From NCBI GenBank assembly GCA_964397365.1, contig CAYNIU010000018.1, forward strand, positions 1 to 29,872: a stretch of 29,872 nt of DNA, in the 5' to 3' direction. The first letter of the stretch is position 1. Each line of letters opens with the position of its first letter. The position numbers and the translations under genes are program-made. Below, piece after piece: positions 23,904-29,872 of this stretch. The stretch is from Methylomarinum sp964397365. GTDB taxonomy: Bacteria; Pseudomonadota; Gammaproteobacteria; Methylococcales; Methylomonadaceae. Under the pieces are notes generated by a model. It was not told where the DNA came from, did no database searches, and saw only the letters and a list, made by a program, of their open reading frames with translations.

Positions 23904-25004
23904 GTGAATGAACGATTAGGCAAAATACTGGTTATTGCTAAATCCGGGAGAATGCTGACGCAGTTTTTGACCGATGCGGGAATTGAAGTTGTGGTGATTG
24001 ATTGTTTTGCTGATCTTGATACTCGTGAATTGGCAAGTGATTTCATTCAAGTTTCTTCATTGTCACTGGAAAATATAACCAATCCGGTTAAAACACTACA
24101 GAGCCGGCATCAGCTGAATTATGTTATTTATGGTAGTGGTTTTGAAAAACACTGTGACAGCGTGCGGTTTTTAGAAAACTGTCTGACATTGTTGGGAAAT
24201 GATAGCGTTACTTTTTGTGCGCTTCAGAATAAAACGGATTTTTTTAAGCAGCTGGAGATATTATCTATTTATTATCCTGATATCGCCTTTTCGGAGCCAC
24301 TTGAGAAAAGTGGATGGTTGACGAAACCATTGCAAGGGGAGGGCGGTGTGGATATTAACCGGTGTTTGGCGGGAGAAAATCCTGCCCAGCAGGTATATTG
24401 GCAGCGCTACATAGAGGGTGAACCCCTGTCAGTTTTATTTGTGGCTGACACGCGTAAGGTTTGCATTGTGGGTTTTCAGCGCCAGTTGTTGGGGAATGAC
24501 CTTCCAGAACAGGAGTTTATTTTTTCCGGGGTGATCAGTCAAAGGAAATTGCCAGCTGTATACGCTAGCCTGATAATTGACTGGGTGACTAAACTGGCTA
24601 CTTATTATCAATTAAAAGGATTGAACAGTCTGGATTTTGTTTTCCAGGGAGAGCGCTGTTATGTGCTTGAGATCAATGCCAGACCAACAGCCAGCTTGCA
24701 ATTATATGACGTCTCTGTAATAAATGCCCATCTAGCAGCCTGCCTAGGTAAATTATACGACGGTGTTGGTTATTCGGCTGTTGTTTGTGCTTATAAAATA
24801 GTTTTTGCGACATCTGAATTTCAGATCAGAGCTGGTATGGAATGGCCTGATTGGGTTATGGATCGGCCTGCCGCCGGTTCAATAATTGGCAAAGGCCAAC
24901 CTATATGCAGTATTATTGCTCGCGGAAAAAATGTACAGCAAGTTATGGACAAGTTGCATTTTAAACAGCATAAGATCGAATATTTTTTACAAACAGGTAG
25001 TTAA
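23904..25004 (+). CDS. orfY: OrfY-like ATP-grasp ligase of coenzyme biosynthesis
   Basis: A 366-residue ATP-grasp protein placed exactly where OrfY stands in methylotroph H4MPT clusters, between beta-RFAP synthase and mch. ATP-grasp features are the lysine strand WLTKPLQGEGGVDINRC (about 137-155), the hinge strand QRYIEGEPLSVLFV, and the metal site YVLEINARPTASLQLYD with E and N. Mutants of this gene family in M. extorquens are reported to lack H4MPT-linked function. From memory, the closest archaeal relatives include MfnD, the tyramine-glutamate ligase of methanofuran synthesis, so a methylofuran role is possible. GTG start at 23904 follows GGAATAGAG; the gap to mptG is 2 bases. Confidence 0.85.
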   Translation: MNERLGKILVIAKSGRMLTQFLTDAGIEVVVIDCFADLDTRELASDFIQVSSLSLENITNPVKTLQSRHQLNYVIYGSGFEKHCDSVRFLENCLTLLGNDSVTFCALQNKTDFFKQLEILSIYYPDIAFSEPLEKSGWLTKPLQGEGGVDINRCLAGENPAQQVYWQRYIEGEPLSVLFVADTRKVCIVGFQRQLLGNDLPEQEFIFSGVISQRKLPAVYASLIIDWVTKLATYYQLKGLNSLDFVFQGERCYVLEINARPTASLQLYDVSVINAHLAACLGKLYDGVGYSAVVCAYKIVFATSEFQIRAGMEWPDWVMDRPAAGSIIGKGQPICSIIARGKNVQQVMDKLHFKQHKIEYFLQTGS

Positions 25005-25008
25005 AATC

Positions 25009-25992
25009 ATGCAATACACAGCAAGTGTAAATAAACTGACTCAACCATTGGTTCAGGAACTGGTTGATAATGCAGACAAGTTAAGACTCAATGTGCAAAA
25101 ACTGGAAAATGGTTGCACTGTTATTGACGCCGGCATTCATGTACCCGGCGGTTTGGAAGCCGGGCGAATTATTACTGAAATCTGTCTGGGGGGTATGGGA
25201 ACGGTATCTCTTTCGCAAAGCCCTTATACTGAAAACTGGCCGTTAACCGTTAATGTGCATACCAGTAATCCGGTTTTAGCTTGCCTGGGGAGTCAGTATG
25301 CCGGCTGGAGTTTATCTCATGAAAAATATTATGCTTTGGGTTCGGGGCCTGCGCGTGCAATGGCAACAAAAATCAAGGATGGTGAAACAGCTCCGGTAGA
25401 GGAGCTGTATACAGAACTGGATTATCGCGATAGTGCTGAACAGGTCGCCCTGGTAATCGAAAACGACGCTGTTCCACCATTGGAAATCGTTGAAAAGGTT
25501 GCTTCAGCTTGTGGAATTTCAGCAGATAAACTCACCATTATTGTGACACCAACCAGCAGTCTTGCAGGTTGTGTACAGGTCGTAGGACGTGTTCTGGAAG
25601 TAGCCATGCATAAGGCTCATGAGTTGCATTTCCCGCTGGAAAATATTATTGACGGTAGCGGCAGTGCTCCACTTTGCCCTCCGCATCCAGATTTTGTTAA
25701 AGCCATGGGCCGCACCAATGATGCCATTTTATTTGCCGGACAGGTACATATTTTTGTCAAAGGCAGCGATGAAGAGGCGGAAAAACTAGCCAAGGAATTG
25801 CCGAGTTCAACCTCTAAAGATTATGGCAAGCCATTCGCAGAAATTTTTAAAGCCTGTAACTATGACTTCTTTAAAATTGACGGTATGCTGTTCAGTCCGG
25901 CCAGTGTCATCGTGACCGCCGTGGAGTCAGGCAATAGTTTCCGGGCGGGTAAATTGGATAATGAATTATTGAATCAGTCGTTTAGTGGCTAA
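25009..25992 (+). CDS. mch: Methenyl-H4MPT cyclohydrolase
   Basis: Interconverts methenyl-H4MPT and formyl-H4MPT in the formaldehyde oxidation pathway. I take the ATG at 25009 (protein MQYTASVNKLTQPLVQELVD...), giving 327 residues, close to known bacterial Mch. A longer open frame reaching back to 24886 is discarded because it lies inside orfY. The protein shows the Mch hallmarks: DAGIHVPGGLEAGRIITEICLGGMG split around residues 40-64, ACLGSQYAGWSL, ALGSGPARAM, and the DGSGSAPLCPPHPDFVKAMGRTND region in two pieces (GSGSAPLCPPHPDF and MGRTNDAILFAG). AGGTAG upstream serves as ribosome site. The gap from orfY is 4 bases and to orf5 7 bases. Confidence 0.96.
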   Translation: MQYTASVNKLTQPLVQELVDNADKLRLNVQKLENGCTVIDAGIHVPGGLEAGRIITEICLGGMGTVSLSQSPYTENWPLTVNVHTSNPVLACLGSQYAGWSLSHEKYYALGSGPARAMATKIKDGETAPVEELYTELDYRDSAEQVALVIENDAVPPLEIVEKVASACGISADKLTIIVTPTSSLAGCVQVVGRVLEVAMHKAHELHFPLENIIDGSGSAPLCPPHPDFVKAMGRTNDAILFAGQVHIFVKGSDEEAEKLAKELPSSTSKDYGKPFAEIFKACNYDFFKIDGMLFSPASVIVTAVESGNSFRAGKLDNELLNQSFSG

Positions 25993-25999
25993 TAGCTGA

Positions 26000-26926
26000 A
26001 TGGGACGCATAGCAATTTTTACAGATGACCCGGGTTGGCACGGTAAGCAATTGCGCCTGGCGTTTGCCAGCAGAGGGTATACCGGGGAATATATTTCATT
26101 AACCGAATGTCGTATTCAACTTCAAGTGAATAAATCTCTGCCAGTGTTAATTCCCGGATTCGATAAAGCCATGCCTGATGCGGCTTTTGTACGAGGTGTG
26201 CCCGGTGGTTCGCTGGAAGAGGTGGTGTTTTATCTGGATATTTTGCATGCCTTAAAGATAGCCGGTATTCCTGTGTACAATAATGGTCGAGCGGTTGAAA
26301 GGAGCGTTGATAAGGGCATGACCAGTTTTTTACTGAATCATGCCGGCTTGCCAACACCCCAGACCTGGGTACTTAGAGAGCGCACGGAAGCTTTGCTGAT
26401 TGCTGAACGTGAATTAAAAGCCGGCAATCTTTTGATTAGCAAGCCATTATTTGGCTCTCAGGGGGAAGGAATCCGGCGAATTGAAAAAATGACCGATCTG
26501 TTTTGGTTGACCAGCAGCCGGGGTATTTATTATTTACAGCGATTTGTTCACTGTGAAGGCAGTGGCTTTTCCGATATTCGGGTTTTTGTTGTTAATGGTA
26601 AAGCGGTGGCGGCGATGCGCAGGCTTGGAAAATCCTGGTTGAATAATGTTGCCCGTGGCGCTTCTTGTGAACCTGTCGAACTGACAACGGAGTTGACAAG
26701 TCTGGCTATCAAAGCGACTGCAGCTTTGCAAATGGATTATGCTGGGGTCGATATTATTAGAGATAATAATGGACATTATTATATTATTGAAGTTAACAGT
26801 ATTCCGGCATGGAAAGGACTGGAAGGCGTTTGTTGTATAAATATTGCTGAATATCTGGCGGATGATCTTATTAGTCGTTATCTTGGCTGTAATGCGGCCA
26901 GGTTGTATGCAGAGATTTTGTCATGA
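26000..26926 (+). CDS. orf5: Orf5-like RimK-type ATP-grasp ligase
   Basis: A 308-residue protein of the RimK/glutamate-ligase ATP-grasp family, in the orf5 position directly downstream of mch. Features are the N-terminal pre-ATP-grasp fold (IAIFTDDPGWHGKQLR), SVDKGMTSFLLNHAGLPTPQTW, the ATP-binding strands LLISKPLFGSQGEGIRRI and YYLQRFV, and the metal-binding IIEVNSIPAWKGLEG. It is most likely an alpha-L-glutamate ligase adding glutamyl residues to H4MPT or methylofuran, by analogy with archaeal MptN/CofF; the actual acceptor is not established. Its stop overlaps the orf7 start by 4 bases. Confidence 0.88.
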   Translation: MGRIAIFTDDPGWHGKQLRLAFASRGYTGEYISLTECRIQLQVNKSLPVLIPGFDKAMPDAAFVRGVPGGSLEEVVFYLDILHALKIAGIPVYNNGRAVERSVDKGMTSFLLNHAGLPTPQTWVLRERTEALLIAERELKAGNLLISKPLFGSQGEGIRRIEKMTDLFWLTSSRGIYYLQRFVHCEGSGFSDIRVFVVNGKAVAAMRRLGKSWLNNVARGASCEPVELTTELTSLAIKATAALQMDYAGVDIIRDNNGHYYIIEVNSIPAWKGLEGVCCINIAEYLADDLISRYLGCNAARLYAEILS

Positions 26927-27780
26927 CGCGGCAACAACTTATTGATCTTTATGAACAAGCGTGTGAAGTTGAATTGCAGGCGTTTAAGCCCGGCAATGTC
27001 AGTGTTTATAATGATGGCCATGAGATGACAGTTGATGATTTTAGAATCAGCTATAACGTTAGTTCTTTTCCCATTACCAATCCAGATTATTCTCTAGGTG
27101 AAAAGATCTATTATGCTGTAAAGGCAACACATGAAGCTGTAGGCTGTAACACCAATCTTGGTATAATCCTCCTTTGTGCTCCCTTGCTACAAGTGGCAAC
27201 GGATTTAACAAGTGGGCAATCTTTACGTGATGCCCTGAAATTATTACTTGATAATAGCCGCTGTAAAGATGCGGATTGGGTTTTTAAGGCGATTACACTG
27301 GCATCTCCCGGTGGACTCGGAAACTCAGACACTGAAGATGTTAAACAGCAAGCTACGGTGACATTGATCGAGGCTATGAAAATAGCCGCTCATAAAGATC
27401 GAATTGCCTATCAGTTTTCATCTTGTTACAAAGATATTTTTGAATTTACATTTTTCGTGTATAATTCTAGTTTCGCAAAATTTGGTGATCGGAACTGGGC
27501 TGCTTTATCTGTGTTTTCAGCTCTGCTTTCGCGCTATCCTGACAGTCATATTGAGCGAAAATATGGTACGCAGTACTCAGATTGGGTCGCTGAGCAAATG
27601 ACTAAAGTTCATAATGCATTGACTACGGCTGATAATCCTGAATTGCTGATCCCTATGCTGCATAGCATTGATCAGGCGTTTAAAGGAAAAGCCATCAATC
27701 CGGGTACGACTGCCGATATGACAGTGGCAACTGTACTGGTATGTTTATTGGAGCAGTTGGTCAATAGAGAAATCTATTGA
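26923..27780 (+). CDS. orf7: Orf7-like CitG-family protein (triphosphoribosyl-dephospho-CoA synthase fold)
   Basis: A 285-residue all-helical protein of the CitG/MdcB family, in the orf7 position between orf5 and fae. Typical segments are ACEVELQAFKPGNVSVYNDGHEM (residues 12-34), TNLGIILLCAPLLQVA, and SPGGLGNSDTEDV near 125-137 with the acidic residues expected for a phosphoribosyl-transfer site. CPGN-like KPGNV is the family mark. Citrate-lyase genes are absent, so the classical CitG reaction is unlikely; in methylotrophs orf7 is known to be needed for H4MPT-dependent growth. The exact step is unresolved. ATGA coupling to orf5. A palindrome and T-run follow 30 bases after the stop. Confidence 0.85.
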   Translation: MTRQQLIDLYEQACEVELQAFKPGNVSVYNDGHEMTVDDFRISYNVSSFPITNPDYSLGEKIYYAVKATHEAVGCNTNLGIILLCAPLLQVATDLTSGQSLRDALKLLLDNSRCKDADWVFKAITLASPGGLGNSDTEDVKQQATVTLIEAMKIAAHKDRIAYQFSSCYKDIFEFTFFVYNSSFAKFGDRNWAALSVFSALLSRYPDSHIERKYGTQYSDWVAEQMTKVHNALTTADNPELLIPMLHSIDQAFKGKAINPGTTADMTVATVLVCLLEQLVNREIY

Positions 27781-27803
27781 TTGGGCATAAACGGATTTGC
27801 CAA

Positions 27804-27830
27804 TATAAAGGCATCATAGATGCCGATTTT
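27804..27830 (+). promoter_or_regulatory. Palindrome in the orf7-fae leader: terminator or operator
   Basis: A perfect inverted repeat GGCATC-ATA-GATGCC spans 27810-27824 and is followed by GATTTTTTG, which reads as a short rho-independent terminator for the biosynthetic operon. However, TTGGGC (27781-27786), a 17-base spacer and TATAAA (27804-27809) stand immediately before it as a plausible fae promoter, which would put the palindrome at the transcription start, like an operator. The sequence alone cannot decide. Confidence 0.5.
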
Positions 27831-27880
27831 TTGATTCATCCTTATACATAATTATTTATTCTTTTGGAGAGAAAAGTAAA

Positions 27881-28390
27881 ATGGCTAAAATCAACAATTT
27901 ACGTGTTGGCGAGTCTTTAGTTGGCGAAGGTAACGAAGTTGCTCATATTGATTTAATGATCGGACCTCGTGGTTCAGCGGCTGAGTCTGCATTTGCAAAC
28001 TGTTTAACCAATAACAAAGATGGTTTCTCTAGCCTGTTGGCTGTTGTTGCTCCTAACCTGATGGTTAAACCCGCAACTGTTATGTTCAACAAAGTAACCA
28101 TTAAAGGATCCAAGCAAGCTGTGCAAATGTTCGGTCCTGCTCAACGCGGTGTAGCGATGGCTGTTGCTGATTGTGTTGAAAACGGTACAATTCCAGCTGA
28201 CGAAGCTGATGACCTGTTCGTATCTGTAGGTGTTTTTATTCATTGGTTGGCTGATGATGATGCGAAAATTCAACAATACAACTATGAAGCGACTAAAGAA
28301 GCACTGGAACGTGCTGTAGCAGGATCTCCTACTGCTGCTGAAGTTGTGGCCGGTAAAGCGACTGCTGAGCATCCATTCGCTGCAAACTAA
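27881..28390 (+). CDS. fae: Formaldehyde-activating enzyme Fae
   Basis: Catalyses condensation of formaldehyde with H4MPT to methylene-H4MPT, the main formaldehyde sink of methylotrophs. The 169-residue protein has the conserved N-terminal GESLVGEGNEVAHIDLMIGP with catalytic-site H22. VAPNLMVKPATVMFNKVTIK and AVQMFGPAQRGVAMAVADCV follow, then SVGVFIHWLADDDAKIQQYN and the C-terminal HPFAAN. A strong TTGGAGAG ribosome site precedes the ATG, and codon choice is visibly more biased than in the neighbours (CGT/CGC for Arg, GGT, GTT, AAC), as expected for an abundant protein. A 100-base leader with a palindrome separates it from orf7, suggesting separate, higher expression. Confidence 0.98.
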   Translation: MAKINNLRVGESLVGEGNEVAHIDLMIGPRGSAAESAFANCLTNNKDGFSSLLAVVAPNLMVKPATVMFNKVTIKGSKQAVQMFGPAQRGVAMAVADCVENGTIPADEADDLFVSVGVFIHWLADDDAKIQQYNYEATKEALERAVAGSPTAAEVVAGKATAEHPFAAN

Positions 28391-28550
28391 GTTTTCTTGT
28401 AACTACTCAGCGTAAATTAATTGAACGAAAAGGATTCAATAGCAGTTGCTTGAGGAAGAAATTCGATGTGACATGGAAGTTACATCCAAGCCAACGTCGA
28501 GATATTTACGGCGTCTTCAGGAGTAAATGTGAGTAGTTTTAGGTTTTCTT
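28391..28550. repeat. Structured MITE-like segment with inverted termini and flanking 8-bp direct repeats
   Basis: Between fae and its terminator, AACTACTCA (28401-28409) and TGAGTAGTT (28530-28538) form a perfect 9-bp inverted repeat. GTTTTCTT occurs on both outer sides (28391-28398 and 28543-28550), as a target-site duplication would. Inside are three more hairpins: ATTGAA/TTCAAT (28420-28425/28435-28440), GATGTGAC/GTTACATC with one G-U pair (28465-28472/28479-28486) and ACGTCG/CGGCGT with one G-U pair (28494-28499/28509-28514). No open frame is present. It may be a miniature inverted-repeat element or a folded RNA in the fae 3' UTR. The pyrimidine-rich direct repeat could be chance. Confidence 0.5.
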
Positions 28551-28570
28551 AAGTTTTACAGAAAATAAAA

Positions 28571-28599
28571 AATACCCCGAAAGCCGGGGTATTTTTTTG
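28571..28599. terminator. Bidirectional rho-independent terminator, fae / amidinotransferase
   Basis: AATACCCCG (28571-28579) and CGGGGTATT (28585-28593) form a perfect 9-bp G/C-rich stem with a 5-base loop, flanked by an A-run on the left and T residues to 28598 on the right. It therefore terminates both the plus-strand fae transcript and the convergent minus-strand gene that ends at 28629. Confidence 0.92.
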
Positions 28600-28628
28600 T
28601 CTGAAAGTTTTTTCTTATCGGGATTAAT

Positions 28629-29771
28629 TTAAAAATAGGATTCTAATTTTCCACGACGACGCACATCTAGGGTTGCACAATGAAAAGAACCGCCAAATGG
28701 AGCATAATGGAGAAAGGAACAGGTAATAGGTTCGAAACCCCAGGACTTTAATGCTTTAATCATGCCCTTATGGTGTTTATCGACAATTACCCGCTTTTCA
28801 TCAAGAGAAAGAACATTCATGCTCAGCCATTTTCCACACATAGACACTAAGTTTAACAGTTTACCTTCAATAGGATCCGGTTCCGGGGCTTTTAGAATAT
28901 CCCATGAACGGAACATCTCCGGTAATTTGCTTTCATCAAGATACTCGGGATTGATTAATAATTTCCCCGGAGCCAGAGGCATGAAGGTGGTATCTATATG
29001 CATGGGTTGACGGCAGCGTTGTTCAATCATGTGAATGCGATATTCATCGCCCAGGTGACGACGTAACCAGTCAATTCCCATTTCATTGGTGACATTGCTT
29101 CGAATAACAAACAAATCACGACCACAACGCATGAAGTCAGCCGCATCAAATACGGGTTCAAATTCATTGACTACATAACTGAGTGATTCATTATCTTCGG
29201 GAATTTTATAATCATAATTGTACAACTCATCAGTGAGCTGGGGATGTGGTGCCGCTGTCCAGCGCGCGCCTGCGCGAAAATACTCTTTTAACAAAGGTCG
29301 GTATGAGTGGGTCTCAAAATAACGACAGCGCCAAGCCATTGGCGTCTCGATAATTTCATTACCCACTACTAATATACTGTCCCGGGGACAGGCATTGGCG
29401 AAACCATGCGTTTTCCACTGAGGTGTACGATAACGGGCTGTATGTTTCACTGCCTCTGGTCTGCGTACAGTAACCCCTTCCGATTCGAGTAATTCAATAA
29501 ATTGTTCCAGTTCTTCCTGAGCAGGCTCTGTCAGAATGCGTGGATAACGGAGACCACTGACCAAACTCATTATCTTGGCAGTAATACCGGGAACATTACC
29601 GGTAACGACAATATGACTGTCTGGAATACAGACATTGTCCAGTCTTCCAACGACAACCTCCTCAAGAGGATCCCATTCGTTATATGAATTAACCGGACAA
29701 GGTTGAAATGATGTCGGTTCCGCCTGTATTGCAGGTTCTTGAATGATTATTTCTTGTTCACTAGTATCCAT
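28629..29771 (-). CDS. Arginine:glycine-type amidinotransferase
   Basis: A 380-residue amidinotransferase of the AGAT/StrB1 family, which moves the amidino group of arginine to an amine such as glycine, lysine or an aminocyclitol. The catalytic set of human AGAT is conserved: D131 in CPRDSILVVGNEIIETPMAW, D212 in FDAADFMRCGRDLFV, H258 in PMHIDTTF and the nucleophile C365 in GGSFHCATLDVRRRG. The KWLSMNVLSLDEKRV segment is also near-identical in type to AGAT. The N-terminal 20 residues are low-complexity and acidic. No clear ribosome site precedes the ATG; TTGGCA (29830-29825) and TAAAAT (29809-29804) with a 15-base spacer are a weak promoter match. The amine acceptor is unknown: guanidinoacetate formation is the simplest guess. 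Confidence 0.88.
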   Translation of the reverse strand: MDTSEQEIIIQEPAIQAEPTSFQPCPVNSYNEWDPLEEVVVGRLDNVCIPDSHIVVTGNVPGITAKIMSLVSGLRYPRILTEPAQEELEQFIELLESEGVTVRRPEAVKHTARYRTPQWKTHGFANACPRDSILVVGNEIIETPMAWRCRYFETHSYRPLLKEYFRAGARWTAAPHPQLTDELYNYDYKIPEDNESLSYVVNEFEPVFDAADFMRCGRDLFVIRSNVTNEMGIDWLRRHLGDEYRIHMIEQRCRQPMHIDTTFMPLAPGKLLINPEYLDESKLPEMFRSWDILKAPEPDPIEGKLLNLVSMCGKWLSMNVLSLDEKRVIVDKHHKGMIKALKSWGFEPITCSFLHYAPFGGSFHCATLDVRRRGKLESYF

Positions 29772-29872
29772 TTTTTACGTTATTTTATTATTTTGAAATC
29801 AGAATTTTATGTTGTAGCTGATATTGCCAACGTTTTGCTTTGCTATTTTCAATAGCCGTATATTATTTCAAC

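Noticed and set aside
24886..25008. Longer N-terminus for Mch starting inside orfY
   Set aside because: The added 41 residues lie in another frame of orfY, have no ribosome site and do not resemble Mch. The ATG at 25009 with AGGTAG upstream fits the family.
26923..27780. Citrate-lyase CitG function
   Set aside because: No citrate- or malonate-decarboxylase genes are present and the position between orf5 and fae points to coenzyme biosynthesis.
1..29872. Defence systems, CRISPR arrays, prophage or IS elements
   Set aside because: No regularly spaced repeats, transposase, integrase or phage-like reading frames were seen; the only mobile-element-like signal is the small segment at 28391-28550.

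Overview
The window looks like chromosome of a gammaproteobacterial methanotroph or methylotroph (order Methylococcales is the best guess). Two things point there. The envelope and housekeeping genes are gammaproteobacterial in type (lptD-surA, amgK-murU, nagZ next to a methylthioinosine phosphorylase, galU, pntAB). The right third carries a tetrahydromethanopterin (H4MPT) C1-transfer cluster in the order beta-RFAP synthase, orfY, mch, orf5, orf7, fae, the order I recall from Methylobacterium extorquens. No taxonomic search could be run.

Left part (1-7538): the 3' end of serS; a tightly overlapping minus-strand operon nagZ-hpt-MTI phosphorylase (peptidoglycan and purine/methylthio salvage); an exported FliL-domain protein; a HIT-family protein; an unrecognised histidine-rich multi-pass membrane protein; and a second minus-strand operon amgK-murU-dodecin. 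NagZ, AmgK and MurU are three enzymes of the anhydro-muropeptide recycling route that by-passes de novo UDP-MurNAc synthesis.

Middle part (7630-20069): lptD-surA plus a small protein holding an orphan DbpA-type RNA-binding domain; a minus-strand pair of outer-membrane beta-barrel and small PstS-like periplasmic protein; a class V aminotransferase; galU; an EamA/DMT transporter; and pntAB, the proton-translocating transhydrogenase, which ends in a 12-bp hairpin terminator.

Right part (20273-28600): eight closely packed plus-strand genes. A response-regulator diguanylate cyclase, a polymerase-beta-type nucleotidyltransferase and a HAD phosphatase come first, followed by beta-RFAP synthase, OrfY, Mch, Orf5 and Orf7, then fae behind its own leader and palindrome. 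Mch and Fae are C1 enzymes; beta-RFAP synthase makes H4MPT; OrfY and Orf5 are ATP-grasp ligases and Orf7 a CitG-type protein implicated in coenzyme (H4MPT/methylofuran) synthesis. The nucleotidyltransferase and HAD protein are the least explained members and are candidates for missing steps. Between fae and its terminator lies a 144-bp structured segment with terminal inverted repeats and flanking 8-bp direct repeats (MITE-like or structured RNA). The window ends with an arginine:glycine-type amidinotransferase on the minus strand.

No tRNA, rRNA, CRISPR array, complete IS element or prophage was seen. No gene-free stretch exceeds 300 bases.
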